Notes under the pieces: model-generated
The model's database searches: none
What the model saw: only the letters and a program-made list of their open reading frames with translations
What the model was told of the DNA's origin: nothing
Assembly (NCBI RefSeq): GCF_023701525.1
Contig: NZ_JAMQAW010000006.1
Coordinates: forward strand, 62,001-126,000
Origin: Streptomyces albipurpureus
GTDB taxonomy: Bacteria; Actinomycetota; Actinomycetes; Streptomycetales; Streptomycetaceae
Direction of reading: 5' to 3'
Length of the DNA stretch: 64,000 nt
Translations under genes and position numbers: made by a program
Part shown: positions 12,952-22,112 of the stretch, piece after piece
Layout: the number at the start of each line of letters is the position of its first letter
How positions within the stretch are numbered: the stretch's first letter is position 1

Positions 12952-12976
12952 CGGTGCGCAGCAAATCCGCGCACCG
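12952..12976. terminator. Bidirectional terminator hairpin
   Basis: A perfect 8-bp inverted repeat (CGGTGCGC / GCGCACCG) with a 9-base loop sits in the 116-base gap between the convergent hydrolase and mnmA genes, so it can end both transcripts. There is no U-tract, which is common for Streptomyces terminators. Confidence 0.65.
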
Positions 12977-13029
12977 CGCTCACCCGCACCAGCCAGCCGT
13001 CCGTGAAAGGTCCCCCGACCGACCGGGCC

Positions 13030-14154
13030 TCAGACCGCCGGCACCGCCGCACGGGAGGTCGAGGCGATCGTCGCCGAGCCCACCACCCGGCTGCCGTCGT
13101 ACAGAACGATCGCCTGGCCGGGGGCGACTCCCCGTACCGGTTCGGTGAAGTGGACCGTCAGCTCACCGCCGTCGAGCGAGGCCGTCACCTCGGTCTCGCC
13201 GCCGTGGGCGCGCAGCTGGGCGGTGTACGTCCCCGGTCCCGTGGGAGCGGCTCCGCACCAGCGCGGCTTGATGGCGGTCAGTGCGGTGACGTCGAGGGCT
13301 TCGGCCGGGCCGACCGTGACGGTGTTGTCGACGGGTGAGATGTCCAGGACGTACCGCGGCTTGCCGTCCGCGGCCGGGTGCCCGATCCGCAGGCCCTTGC
13401 GCTGGCCGATCGTAAAGCCGAAGGCACCGTCGTGGGTGCCCAGCTTGGCGCCGGACTCATCGAGGATGTCGCCTTCCGCGGTGCCCAAGCGGCCCGCGAG
13501 GAAGCCCTGGGTGTCGCCGTCGGCGATAAAGCAGATGTCGTGGCTGTCCGGCTTATTGGCGACGGCGAGCCCGCGCTGTTCGGCCTCCGCCCGGATCTCG
13601 CCCTTGGTGGTGAGGGTGTCGCCGAGGGGGAACATCGCATGGGCGAGCTGGCGCTCATCGAGCACACCGAGGACATACGACTGGTCCTTGGCCATGTCGC
13701 TGGCCCGGTGGAGCTCGCGGCTGCCGTCCTCGCGGGTCACCACCGTCGCGTAGTGGCCGGTGCAGACCGCGTCGAAGCCCAGGGCGAGTGCCTTGTCCAG
13801 CAGCGCGGCGAACTTGATCTTCTCGTTGCAGCGTAGGCAGGGGTTCGGGGTCCGCCCGGCCTCGTACTCCGCGATGAAGTCCTCGACCACGTCTTCGCGG
13901 AAGCGTTCGGCGAGATCCCAGACGTAGAAGGGGATGCCGATGATGTCCGCGGCGCGGCGGGCGTCACGCGAGTCCTCGATGGTGCAACAGCCCCGCGCGC
14001 CGGTGCGGAACGACTGCGGGTTCGCGGAGAGCGCCAGATGCACTCCGGTCACATCGTGTCCTGCCTCGGCGGCGCGGGCGGCGGCAACGGCGGAGTCCAC
14101 GCCGCCCGACATGGCGGCGAGCACGCGAAGAGGGCGCTGGGAAGTCTGAGTCAT
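13030..14154 (-). CDS. mnmA: tRNA-specific 2-thiouridylase
   Basis: MnmA adds sulfur to U34 of Lys, Glu and Gln tRNAs. The 374-residue protein has the PP-loop SGGVDS (16-21), the [15 protein letters not shown] segment with the catalytic Cys109, and the partner Cys208 in SHDICFI. The C-terminal domain follows the usual [10 protein letters not shown] block. It starts at [18 protein letters not shown]; the upstream open frame to 14832 is antisense to the amidase. A cysteine desulfurase about 0.9 kb away on the same strand is the likely sulfur donor. Confidence 0.95.
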   Translation of the reverse strand: MTQTSQRPLRVLAAMSGGVDSAVAAARAAEAGHDVTGVHLALSANPQSFRTGARGCCTIEDSRDARRAADIIGIPFYVWDLAERFREDVVEDFIAEYEAGRTPNPCLRCNEKIKFAALLDKALALGFDAVCTGHYATVVTREDGSRELHRASDMAKDQSYVLGVLDERQLAHAMFPLGDTLTTKGEIRAEAEQRGLAVANKPDSHDICFIADGDTQGFLAGRLGTAEGDILDESGAKLGTHDGAFGFTIGQRKGLRIGHPAADGKPRYVLDISPVDNTVTVGPAEALDVTALTAIKPRWCGAAPTGPGTYTAQLRAHGGETEVTASLDGGELTVHFTEPVRGVAPGQAIVLYDGSRVVGSATIASTSRAAVPAV

Positions 14155-14214
14155 AGCAGTACCAGGGTACGGGCCCGGGGAACCGAGGGCTCCCGAGTAT
14201 GCGTTGAACAGCTC

Positions 14215-14919
14215 ATGGGGAGCGATACAGAGCGCGGTAGACGCAAGAGCGGCCGGCCGAGGATCGGCCGGCGGGGGGTGCTGATCGGCGGCGCTGCCGC
14301 CGTGCTGGGCGGCGGTGTGCTGGCTCAGGACCAGCTCAGCCGGCTGTGGTGGCGGGTGCCGGGGATGACCAAACCACGCAAGGAAGGTGAGCTGGACCAC
14401 CTCGGTGCGGAGTGGACGGCCGCCTCCCGGGCGAACTGGCGGCTTGCGGACCGCCCCGAGGACTACCGCATCGACCGGGTGATCATCCATGTCGTCCAGG
14501 GCAGCTATCCCACGGCGCTGAAGGTCTTCAAGAACCCCGGCCACGGTGCTGCGACGCACTATGTCGTACGCAAGGACGGGCATGTCGCCCAGATGATCCG
14601 TGAGCTGGATGTCGGCTTCCACGCGGGGAACAGATCGTTCAACGAGCGCAGCATAGGGATCGAGCACGAGGGGTTCGTGGATCGTCCCCAGGATTTCACC
14701 GACGCCATGTACCTGGGGTCCGCGAAGCTCACCGCGGGCATTTGCGAGCGGTATGACCTGCCGGTGGACCGCGAGCACATCATCGGGCATGTGGAGGTGC
14801 CGGGCACCGACCACACGGACCCGGGGCCGCACTGGGACTGGGATCGCTATCTGGAGCTGGTGAAGCGGGCTCGTACGGCGGCCAAGGCCAAGGCGAAACC
14901 GACGGGGAATTCGGTATGA
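14215..14919 (+). CDS. Exported N-acetylmuramoyl-L-alanine amidase (amidase_2)
   Basis: A 234-residue peptidoglycan amidase that cuts the bond between N-acetylmuramate and the peptide stem. The N-terminus has a twin-arginine-like GRRGVLIGG followed by a hydrophobic stretch (residues 18-38), so Tat export or membrane anchoring is likely. The amidase_2/PGRP zinc-site histidines are visible in VIIHVVQGS and in [20 protein letters not shown]. It is divergent from mnmA with only 60 bases between the starts. Confidence 0.88.
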   Translation: MGSDTERGRRKSGRPRIGRRGVLIGGAAAVLGGGVLAQDQLSRLWWRVPGMTKPRKEGELDHLGAEWTAASRANWRLADRPEDYRIDRVIIHVVQGSYPTALKVFKNPGHGAATHYVVRKDGHVAQMIRELDVGFHAGNRSFNERSIGIEHEGFVDRPQDFTDAMYLGSAKLTAGICERYDLPVDREHIIGHVEVPGTDHTDPGPHWDWDRYLELVKRARTAAKAKAKPTGNSV

Positions 14920-15036
14920 CGCCCCGAGGGTGGGCGGAGGTCGGCATCCCTGGAGCGGCCGGTCGGTGATGGGGGCGTCTGACCGCCCCGCTCGGATCGC
15001 CCCACGGTCGTTGAACGCGCTGGGGACGTGGAGCGG

Positions 15037-16200
15037 TCAGCTGAGTCCTGCGGCACGCGCCCGTTCCACCGCCGGACCGATCGCTCGCGCGACCGCGTCC
15101 ACATCCGCCCGGGTCGAGGTGTGCCCGAAGCTGAAGCGCAGGGTTCCCCGGGCCAGATCGGGATCGGTGCCGGTGGCGAGCAGCACATGACTCGGTTGGG
15201 CCACACCCGCCGTACAGGCCGATCCGGTCGAGCACTCGATGCCCTGGGCGTCGAGGAGCAGCAGCAGCGAGTCGCCCTCGCAGCCGGGGAAGGTGAAGTG
15301 GGCGTTGGCCGGCAGCCGGTCGTCCGGGTCGCCGCCGAGGATGGCGTCCGGGACCGTGGCCTGGACCGCCTGGATCAGTTGGTCGCGCAGTGCACCGACG
15401 TCCCGGGCGAAGTCCTTGTGGCCCTCAGCCGCGAGTTTCGCCGCGATGGCGAAGGCCGCGATGGCGGGGGCGTCGAGGGTGCCGGAGCGTACATGTCGCT
15501 CCTGGCCACCCCCGTGGAGCACGGGAACCGGGGTGTACTCCCGGCCCAGGAGAAGGGCGCCGATGCCGTAGGGCCCGCCGATCTTGTGGGCGGACACGGT
15601 CATCGCCGCGAGCCCCGAGTCCCCGAAGTCGACCTCGGTCTGCCCAAAGGCCTGGACGGCGTCGGAGTGGAGCGGAATGCCGAACTCCTGAGCCACGGCG
15701 GAGAGCTCGGGAATCGGCATGATCGTGCCGATCTCGTTGTTCGCCCACATCACGGTGGCCAGGGCGACCGAGTCGGGATCGCGCTCGATGGCCTCGCGCA
15801 GCGCCTGGGGGTGGACCCGCCCGAAGGCGTCGACGGGCAGATACTCGACGGTCGCGCCCTCGTGCTCGCCCAGCCACTCGACGGCGTCGAGCACCGCGTG
15901 GTGCTCGACGGGGCTGGCCAGCACCCTGGTTCTGGCCGGGTCGGCGTCCCGGCGCTGCCAGTAGAGCCCCTTGACGGCGAGATTGTCGGCTTCGGTGCCG
16001 CCCGAGGTGAAGACCACCTCGCTGGGCCGTGCGCCAAGGGCCTCGGCAAGGGTCTCCCGGGCCTCCTCGACGGTACGGCGAGCACGACGGCCCGCGCCGT
16101 GCAGCGCTGAGGCGTTGCCGGTGACGGTGAGCTGGGCGGTCATCGCCTCGATGGCTTCCGGCAGCATCGGAGTCGTCGCAGCGTGGTCGAGGTATGCCAT
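15037..16200 (-). CDS. Cysteine desulfurase (NifS/IscS family)
   Basis: A PLP-dependent enzyme that removes sulfur from cysteine as a protein-bound persulfide. It is 387 residues long, starting with the family signature [14 protein letters not shown] binds Lys206 in [10 protein letters not shown], the histidine pair is in SPVEHHAV, and the persulfide-forming Cys329 is in the [10 protein letters not shown] loop. No scaffold genes (iscU, sufU) are adjacent, so with mnmA nearby its main role here is probably tRNA thiolation. The frame continues to 16440, but the upstream residues are not family-like. Confidence 0.93.
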   Translation of the reverse strand: MAYLDHAATTPMLPEAIEAMTAQLTVTGNASALHGAGRRARRTVEEARETLAEALGARPSEVVFTSGGTEADNLAVKGLYWQRRDADPARTRVLASPVEHHAVLDAVEWLGEHEGATVEYLPVDAFGRVHPQALREAIERDPDSVALATVMWANNEIGTIMPIPELSAVAQEFGIPLHSDAVQAFGQTEVDFGDSGLAAMTVSAHKIGGPYGIGALLLGREYTPVPVLHGGGQERHVRSGTLDAPAIAAFAIAAKLAAEGHKDFARDVGALRDQLIQAVQATVPDAILGGDPDDRLPANAHFTFPGCEGDSLLLLLDAQGIECSTGSACTAGVAQPSHVLLATGTDPDLARGTLRFSFGHTSTRADVDAVARAIGPAVERARAAGLS

Positions 16201-16504
16201 GGTGGCCACGATTCTACGAGGCCGGGAAGCGAGCCGGACGAGGCGCATACGCGTTCCGGCCGCGGGGAGCCGCTCGGGCCCGCCCCCGCCACGGGCGTCG
16301 GCGGTGCTTTCGCCGGGGCAGGACAGCGTGGTCACTACCGCCGTCCACACGGTATCGATCCGACAAGGGCCGGAATTGACCGTCTGGAGGCGCCCTCTCG
16401 AAAGGTGGGAGGGGGCAGGCGGAAGTGACGGAGATCGCACCGGTAGTAGGGGCGGGAGGAGGGCCCGCCCCTACGCACCGGGCCTGAGCGATCGCCGTCG
16501 CCGG

Positions 16505-17350
16505 TTAGCGGGAGGCCTTGGCGAGTTGGCGGGACTGGGCCACCAACCGGTCCTCGCTGTCCCAGACCTCCGCGTCCTCCTCCAGGAATCCGCCGGCGAG
16601 ATTGCGGGTTGTGATGGCGACCCGCAGCGGACCGGGCGCCGGGCGGCAACGGATGTGCGTGGTGAGCTCCACCGTGGGCGTCCAGCCCTTGAGGCCCAGC
16701 TCGAACGCGGTGGGCGGCAGCGCGTCCACGGTCAGCAGCAGGGAGAGCGGGTCCGCGGGCCGGCCGTCCGCCAGCGAGAACCACCCACGCATCTCCCCCT
16801 TGCCGGAGGGCGCGCCCACCACCCAACCCACGGTGGCCGGGTCAAGCCGGATGTCCAGCCGCTCCAGGATCTCGGAGCTGCCCCCGAGATCGGGGACCGG
16901 GCCGTCGGAGGTGCTGAGGCAGCGTTCGTACGCGGGGATGACGGGCGGTGTCGCCGAGGTTCGCACCTCTTCGGAGAGCTGATCCAGGTCTCCGTAGGTC
17001 GCCAGGACCCTGATGCGCTCGACCTCGGCGCCGTTCTCGTCGTGCTGGATCAGGGAGGCCTGTCCGGTGGAGAGCGTACGGCCGGTACGTATGGTCTCGG
17101 TCCGGATGATGGCGGGGCCCGCTTGGGACGCGCTCAGATAGTGGGCCGAGACGGTGAAGGGGTCGGGGTGCGCAAGCGCGTCCGCCAGGGCGCGGCCGAT
17201 GAGGGCCAGCAGATAGCCACCGTTGATGGCGCTGATGATCGTCCAGCCCGCCGAGAGATGGGCGTCATAGACGCCCGGCTGACTGAGGGTGACGGCGGTG
17301 TCGCGGTCGAACTCGCTGTCCCCGATGGATGCCTGAACTGCCTGTGCCAT
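16505..17350 (-). CDS. TesB-like acyl-CoA thioesterase family protein
   Basis: A 281-residue double-hotdog protein resembling TesB-type acyl-CoA thioesterases. The first hotdog contains AGWTIISAINGGYLLALIGRAL and HYLSASQAGPA, and the second contains MRGWFSLADGRPADPLSLLLTVDALPPTAF, a characteristic repeat of the fold. The start MAQAVQ is preferred over an ATG five codons upstream. The substrate chain length is unknown. An imperfect palindrome lies 23 bases upstream of the start. Confidence 0.8.
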   Translation of the reverse strand: MAQAVQASIGDSEFDRDTAVTLSQPGVYDAHLSAGWTIISAINGGYLLALIGRALADALAHPDPFTVSAHYLSASQAGPAIIRTETIRTGRTLSTGQASLIQHDENGAEVERIRVLATYGDLDQLSEEVRTSATPPVIPAYERCLSTSDGPVPDLGGSSEILERLDIRLDPATVGWVVGAPSGKGEMRGWFSLADGRPADPLSLLLTVDALPPTAFELGLKGWTPTVELTTHIRCRPAPGPLRVAITTRNLAGGFLEEDAEVWDSEDRLVAQSRQLAKASR

Positions 17351-17372
17351 AGCGGCACCGTACAACAGGCAT

Positions 17373-17386
17373 CTACTAAGCGGTAG
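17373..17386. promoter_or_regulatory. Possible operator upstream of the thioesterase
   Basis: The short palindrome CTAC-(6)-GTAG lies 23-36 bases upstream of the thioesterase ATG, where a TetR-type repressor would block the promoter. The arms are only 4 bases long, so this is a weak call. Confidence 0.25.
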
Positions 17387-17399
17387 CTTTGCCTTATCG

Positions 17400-17592
17400 A
17401 TGGAGACCGGTGGGGATCGAACGGGATCGGTGGGGATCAGCCGGTTCGGTCGGAATCGGTCGGGCCGGGGTCGGGCAGTTCGATGGGTCAGCGGGTTCGG
17501 TTGGGATCGGTCGGATCGGTCGGATCGGTCGGTTCGGTCGCCGCACCGTTGGGAACATCTGATGCCAGAGATGCCAGATGCCAGATGCCAGG
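17400..17592. repeat. Imperfect GGATCGGTC repeats and a GATGCCA heptamer array
   Basis: The 300-base gap between the thioesterase and the TRIC gene contains no gene. It holds about a dozen degenerate copies of a 9-10-base unit (GGATCGGTC / GGTTCGGTC) from about 17407 to 17540, then four tandem heptamers GATGCCA with one variant junction (17561-17591). Both read as slippage-prone satellite DNA, not CRISPR: there are no spacers of constant length. Confidence 0.75.
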
Positions 17593-17649
17593 GATATCAG
17601 GAATGTCAGCGGGGGGCCCCGCGGGACGCTCCCCCCGTCGGACTCCGGC

Positions 17650-18309
17650 TCAGGCTTCCTCGGCCGTCGATGAGCGGCGGTTCCAGGCACGCGGGGCCCG
17701 CCAGTGGAAGCGCAGCGCCAGCAGCCGCAGTGAGAAGGCGGTCACCACCGCGAGCGCGCCGGTGGCCGTGTTGAGTACGTCCCACTGGATGCAGAGCGCC
17801 ACCATCGTCGCCCCCACCATGGCCGGGACGGCGTAGAGATCACGGTCCCAGCGCACCAGCGAGGGGATCTCATTGGCCAGCACATCCCTGAGGACTCCCC
17901 CGCCGACGGCGGTTGCGAGCCCCAGCACCGCCGATGAGGTCAGGCTCAGACCGTACTCGTACGCCTTGATCGTGCCGGTCACACAGAACAGTCCCAGACC
18001 CGCCGCGTCGAAGACATTGACCCCCAACTGGATGCGCTCGACCTCCGGGTGGAGGAAGAAGACCAGCGCCGTCGCCACCAGCGGCATCACGAAATAGCCG
18101 AGATCGGTGAAGGCGGCCGGGGGTACGGCGCCGATGATCAGGTCACGGAAGAGCCCTCCGCCCAGCGCGGTCACCTCGGCGAGCACGGCGATGCCGAACA
18201 CATCGAAGTTCTTGCGTACGGCGAGGAGTGCACCTGAGATCGCGAAGACAAAGATTCCGGCGAGGTCAAGCGCATGCTGGACGGAGGGGGAGAACAGTTC
18301 ATGGAGCAC
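17650..18309 (-). CDS. TRIC-family (YadS/UPF0126) membrane protein
   Basis: A 219-residue integral membrane protein with seven predicted helices built as an internal duplication. Each half carries the family motif, GGGLFRD in the first and GGGVLRD in the second. Prokaryotic TRIC homologues are trimeric monovalent-cation channels; some family members have been linked to glycine transport. The gene starts only 23 bases after the stop of the oligopeptide ATPase gene on the same strand, so it may be read from the same transcript. The C-terminal tail is hydrophilic. Confidence 0.88.
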   Translation of the reverse strand: MLHELFSPSVQHALDLAGIFVFAISGALLAVRKNFDVFGIAVLAEVTALGGGLFRDLIIGAVPPAAFTDLGYFVMPLVATALVFFLHPEVERIQLGVNVFDAAGLGLFCVTGTIKAYEYGLSLTSSAVLGLATAVGGGVLRDVLANEIPSLVRWDRDLYAVPAMVGATMVALCIQWDVLNTATGALAVVTAFSLRLLALRFHWRAPRAWNRRSSTAEEA

Positions 18310-18332
18310 CGGACGATTGTGCCGGTCTGCTG

Positions 18333-19748
18333 CTAGGTGGTGCCTCCCGACGGTGCTGGGCCTGCCGGGCCGGGCTGGTCATCGGCCGCCGGCCGGGGCT
18401 CCGGAGCGGGCTGCCCACCGGGTTCCCGGACGCGAGATGCCTCCCCAGCCGATTCAGCCAGACTCGACGCCGCCGAGGCAGCCGACCCCGCGGCCCCAGT
18501 CCCCGTCACAGTCCCCGTCTCACTCCCGACCTCAGCCCCCGTCACAGTCCCGACCTCAGCCCCCGTCACAGTCCCGGCCTCGGCCCCCGTCACAGTCCCG
18601 GTCCCGGCCTCGGTCCCCGTCACAGTCCCGGCCTCGGTCTTCGGCGCCAGCGAGACGATCTCCACCGCCTCCCGCGCCGACTCCAGCACCGTCTCGTCGG
18701 GCACCTGGTCCGCCGCGTTCTCCGGATGGTGACAGGCGACCTGCTGGCCCGGCTTGAGCTCCACCAAGGGGGGCTCCTGCTGGACACAGACCTCGGTCGC
18801 CTTCCAGCACCGGGTGTGGAACCGGCAGCCACGGGGTGGGGAGATCGGCGACGGCACATCCCCCTTCAGCAGAATGCGATCGCTCTTGACGCCCCGCCGC
18901 CGCGGGTCGGGCACCGGAACCGCGGACAGCAGCGCCTTGGTGTACGGATGCATGGGGCTCTGGTAGAGCGAGAGGCGATCCGTCAGTTCCACGATCTTGC
19001 CGAGGTACATCACGGCGATCCGGTCGGAGACATGGCGGATCACCGACAGGTCGTGGGCGATGATCAGATAGGTGAGTCCCAGCTCGTCCTGGAGGTCATC
19101 GAGCAGATTCACCACCTGGGCCTGGATGGAGACATCCAGCGCGGAGACCGGTTCGTCCGCCACCACCAGCTTGGGCTTGAGGGCCAGCGCCCGCGCGATG
19201 CCGATCCGCTGCCGCTGGCCACCCGAGAACTCATGGGGATAGCGGTTGTAGTGCTCAGGGCTGAGACCCACCAGCTCAAGAAGGCGCTGCACCTCCTTCT
19301 TGACCCCGCCTTCGGGCGTGATGCCCTGGAGCCGGAACGGGGCGGAGACGATGGTGCCGATGGTGTGCCGGGGGTTCAACGAGGAGTACGGATCCTGGAA
19401 GATCATCTGAACGTCCCGGCGTAGCGGGCGCATCGCGCTGACCCCCAGATGCGTGATGTCGTGCCCCTGGAACTCGATCGTTCCGGCGGTCGGCTCCAGC
19501 AGCCGGGTGATCAGCCGGCCCATCGTGGACTTGCCGCAGCCGGACTCACCCACCACTCCCAAGGTCTCCCCCGGTCGCACGTCGAAGGTCAGCCCGTCGA
19601 CCGCCTGCACGGCACCGGTCTGCCGCCGTAGGAGGCCCTCCCTGATGGGGAAGTGCTTGACCAGCCCGTCCACCCTCAACAAGGCGTCGGGAGCGCTCCG
19701 CGGCTGTTGTTGCTGCTGCTGCTGGGGAATCTTCACGTTGTCACTCAC
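18333..19748 (-). CDS. Oligopeptide ABC importer ATPase (OppF-type)
   Basis: A 471-residue ATP-binding subunit. It has Walker A GESGCGKST, signature FSGGQRQR, Walker B LVVADEPVSALD and the C-terminal oligopeptide/dipeptide region with its cysteine set (CRFHTRCWKATEVC ... CHHP), consistent with an Fe-S cluster seen in this family. A GTG start overlaps the stop of the preceding ATPase gene as GTGA. Two oddities: a run of seven glutamines near residue 10, and a 100-residue C-terminal tail encoded by a 24-bp minisatellite (18500-18640). Confidence 0.93.
   Translation of the reverse strand: MSDNVKIPQQQQQQQPRSAPDALLRVDGLVKHFPIREGLLRRQTGAVQAVDGLTFDVRPGETLGVVGESGCGKSTMGRLITRLLEPTAGTIEFQGHDITHLGVSAMRPLRRDVQMIFQDPYSSLNPRHTIGTIVSAPFRLQGITPEGGVKKEVQRLLELVGLSPEHYNRYPHEFSGGQRQRIGIARALALKPKLVVADEPVSALDVSIQAQVVNLLDDLQDELGLTYLIIAHDLSVIRHVSDRIAVMYLGKIVELTDRLSLYQSPMHPYTKALLSAVPVPDPRRRGVKSDRILLKGDVPSPISPPRGCRFHTRCWKATEVCVQQEPPLVELKPGQQVACHHPENAADQVPDETVLESAREAVEIVSLAPKTEAGTVTGTEAGTGTVTGAEAGTVTGAEVGTVTGAEVGSETGTVTGTGAAGSAASAASSLAESAGEASRVREPGGQPAPEPRPAADDQPGPAGPAPSGGTT
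18500..18640. repeat. 24-bp coding minisatellite in the ATPase C-terminal tail
   Basis: About five degenerate copies of a 24-base unit (CCCCGTCACAGTCCCGACCT followed by CAGC) lie head to tail inside the OppF-type gene. On the coding strand each unit gives eight residues of the form GTVTGAEV. Copy lengths vary in multiples of three, so the reading frame is kept. Confidence 0.85.
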
Positions 19749-20860
19749 AGCCTGGGCGCAATCTCTTCGGTCCAGATCCGCGTCCGCTGCTCCTGCGGTA
19801 GATGGCAGGCGGAGAAGTGCCCGCTGACCACCTGCTGGAGTTCGGGACGCACGGTGCGCGTCACATGGCCCTTGGGCACATCGGCGTAAGGGCACCGCGG
19901 GTGGAAGGCGCAGCCTTCGGGCAGGTTGATCAGGCTGGGCGGGGAGCCCTTCACGGGGATGAGCCGTTCGGTCTGATCCCGGTCGATGCGGGGCATGGAC
20001 CCCAACAGCCCCCAGGTATAGGGGTGTTGCGGTTCATAGAAGATCTGCTCGGCCGGGCCGCGCTCCACGCATCGACCGCCGTACATCACCAGGATGTCGT
20101 CGGCGAGTTCGGCGACCACCCCCAGATCGTGGGTGATGACGATGACCGCGGAGCCGAACTCCTTCTGGAGGTCGCGGATCAGATCGAGGATCTGCGCCTG
20201 CACGGTCACGTCCAGGGCGGTCGTCGGCTCATCCGCGATCAGCAGTTCGGGGTTGTTGACCAGGGCCATCGCGATCATGGCGCGCTGGCGCATGCCTCCG
20301 GAGAACTCATGGGGGTAGCTGTCCACCCGCTGATCCGGTTGGGGGATGCCGACCCGGTCGAGGAGTTCGATGGCGCGTTTGCGGGCGGACTTCTTGTCGG
20401 TGTCGTGGTGCACCCGATAGGCCTCCACGATCTGGCGGCCGATCGTGTAGTAGGGGTGCAGGGCGGACAGCGGGTCCTGGAAGATCATCGCCATCTCCCG
20501 GCCGCGGAGCCTGCGTACCTCGTCCGGGTCCGCTGCCAGGAGTTCGCGGCCGTCCAGCCATACCTCTCCGGAGATCTGGGCCTTGCGCCGACCGTACTGG
20601 CCCGCGGTGTGCAACCCCATGATCCCGAGGGAGGTGACGGACTTTCCGGAGCCGGATTCGCCGACGATCCCGAGGGTCCTGCCCTTCTCCAACCGGAAGC
20701 TGAGACCGTCGACGGATTTGACCAGTCCGTCGTCGGTGGGGAAATGCACCCGTAGATCGCGTACTTCGAGAAACGCGGTCGGCGGGGGCGAGCCGGCCGC
20801 CGCGACTTCGCCGGGGGCGCTCTCCACGGAGGCGCGTCCAGTGCTGCCGAGGCTGTTCAT
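19745..20860 (-). CDS. Oligopeptide ABC importer ATPase (OppD-type)
   Basis: A 371-residue ATP-binding subunit pairing with the following OppF-type protein. Walker A is GESGSGKS, the signature is FSGGMRQR, Walker B is [12 protein letters not shown], and the C-terminal region carries [10 protein letters not shown] and a later Cys (SACHLP). It has an Ala/Ser-rich N-terminal extension of about 28 residues. Its ATG overlaps the permease stop as ATGA, and its stop overlaps the next ATPase start, so permease and both ATPases are translationally coupled. Confidence 0.94.
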   Translation of the reverse strand: MNSLGSTGRASVESAPGEVAAAGSPPPTAFLEVRDLRVHFPTDDGLVKSVDGLSFRLEKGRTLGIVGESGSGKSVTSLGIMGLHTAGQYGRRKAQISGEVWLDGRELLAADPDEVRRLRGREMAMIFQDPLSALHPYYTIGRQIVEAYRVHHDTDKKSARKRAIELLDRVGIPQPDQRVDSYPHEFSGGMRQRAMIAMALVNNPELLIADEPTTALDVTVQAQILDLIRDLQKEFGSAVIVITHDLGVVAELADDILVMYGGRCVERGPAEQIFYEPQHPYTWGLLGSMPRIDRDQTERLIPVKGSPPSLINLPEGCAFHPRCPYADVPKGHVTRTVRPELQQVVSGHFSACHLPQEQRTRIWTEEIAPRL

Positions 20861-21855
20861 CCGATCCTCACTCGTGGGTCGACAACGGCGTACAACAGGT
20901 CCACCACGAGGTTCGCGACACAGATGAAGAGGGCCGCGATGAGGGTGACGCCGAGGATCAGTGGAAGGTCCTTGCCTTCGATGGAGTCAATGGCCAGCCG
21001 CCCGAGTCCGGGAAGGCTGTAGGTGGATTCGGTGAGCACCGCCCCGCCGAGCAGGGCACCGAGGTCCAGACCGAGCAGGGTCAGTACGGGGGTCCAGGTG
21101 GAACGCATCGCATGGCGCCCGATGACGACCCGTTCCTTGAGGCCCTTGGCCCGGGCCGTACGGATGTAGTCCTCCCCCATGATCTCCAGCATGGTGGCTC
21201 GGGTGAGCCGCGCGTACATCGCCGCGTACAGCAGGGCGAGGGTGATCCACGGCAGCAGCAGCGTCTGGAACCACTGGGCCGGGTCCTCTTCGACCGGGGC
21301 GTACTCGCCGCTGATCCAGTCGAGTTGATAGCTGAAGACGGCGAGCGCGATCAGTCCGGTGAAGTAGATCGGCAGGGAGACACCGGCGAGGGCGACGGTC
21401 ATGGCGGCCCGGTCCCACAGGGTGCCGCGGCGCAGCGCGGAGACCACTCCCGCGGCGACCCCGCCGACCACCCAGAGCACACAGGCTCCGGCGGCGAGCG
21501 AGAGCGTGACCGGGATGGCCTCGGTCAGCTGCGGCCAGACCTCCTGTTCGGTGCGGAAGGAGTAGCCGAAGCAGGGGGCCGGGCACTTGGTGACATCCGC
21601 GCCGTTGGTGTACTCCCGTCCGGCGACCAGGCCCTGGAGGAAGTTCCAGAACTGTACGAGCACCGGGTCGGAGAGCCCGAGTTTCTGCCGGATGCCCTCG
21701 ATGGCGGCGGGGTCGGTCTGCTTCCCGGCGAAGAGGTACGCCGGGTCCGAGCCCGCCCACTTCGGGAGCACAAAGAAGATGACGAAGGTCGTCAGGGTGA
21801 CGACCATCAGCATCATGGCGACGGCGAACAAGCGCCGGATGACATAAGCAAGCAC
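20857..21855 (-). CDS. Oligopeptide ABC importer permease (OppB-type)
   Basis: A 332-residue inner-membrane permease with six helices. It shows the family N-terminus (YVIRRLFAVAMMLMVVTLTTFVIFFVLP), a long first extracytoplasmic loop with two cysteines (TKCPAPCFGY) and the EAA-type coupling loop MLEIMGEDYIRTARAKGLKERVVIGRHAMR. The start is GTG with no clear Shine-Dalgarno; a strong hairpin ends 12 bases upstream of it. It forms the channel with the OppC-type protein encoded upstream of the binding protein. Confidence 0.93.
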   Translation of the reverse strand: MLAYVIRRLFAVAMMLMVVTLTTFVIFFVLPKWAGSDPAYLFAGKQTDPAAIEGIRQKLGLSDPVLVQFWNFLQGLVAGREYTNGADVTKCPAPCFGYSFRTEQEVWPQLTEAIPVTLSLAAGACVLWVVGGVAAGVVSALRRGTLWDRAAMTVALAGVSLPIYFTGLIALAVFSYQLDWISGEYAPVEEDPAQWFQTLLLPWITLALLYAAMYARLTRATMLEIMGEDYIRTARAKGLKERVVIGRHAMRSTWTPVLTLLGLDLGALLGGAVLTESTYSLPGLGRLAIDSIEGKDLPLILGVTLIAALFICVANLVVDLLYAVVDPRVRIG

Positions 21856-21867
21856 TGTGCGCGGCCC

Positions 21868-21917
21868 GGCGGCGGCTTGACCGGCCGGAGTCGAATCCGG
21901 CCCGCCGAGCCGCCGCC
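21868..21917 (-). promoter_or_regulatory. Intercistronic hairpin between binding protein and permease genes
   Basis: A perfect 10-bp inverted repeat (GGCGGCGGCT / AGCCGCCGCC) encloses a second stem (CCGGA / TCCGG). On the minus-strand transcript it lies about 195 bases after the binding-protein stop and 12 bases before the permease start. Such structures downstream of solute-binding genes protect the upstream message from 3' decay and lower downstream expression; here it may also shield the weak permease ribosome binding site. Confidence 0.6.
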
Positions 21918-22112
21918 CGAGGCCATCACCTGCCCTTCGGGCTTGGCGGGTTGGGCGATGGTGGGGGGTAACGCTCTACCGGGACCATCTGGTACGGATA
22001 CGGCTGGTGCACGGCCGCGGACGACCGCGCACCGGCCGGGCGCGCCTGCGCTGGACCACCTCAGGGGTGGCTCCCGGACATGCGCGACGATTGCCTGACG
22101 CCTGCCTGACGC

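Noticed and set aside
14979..15040. CTGACCGC / GCGGTCAG inverted repeat between amidase and desulfurase
   Set aside because: The 46-base loop is too long for a terminator and the right arm overlaps the desulfurase stop.
17400..17592. Possible CRISPR array
   Set aside because: The repeats are 7-10 bases, contiguous and degenerate, without spacers of constant length, and there are no cas genes.
18500..18640. Possible CRISPR or regulatory repeat array
   Set aside because: The 24-bp units are head to tail, in frame and inside the coding sequence of the ATPase tail, so this is a coding minisatellite.
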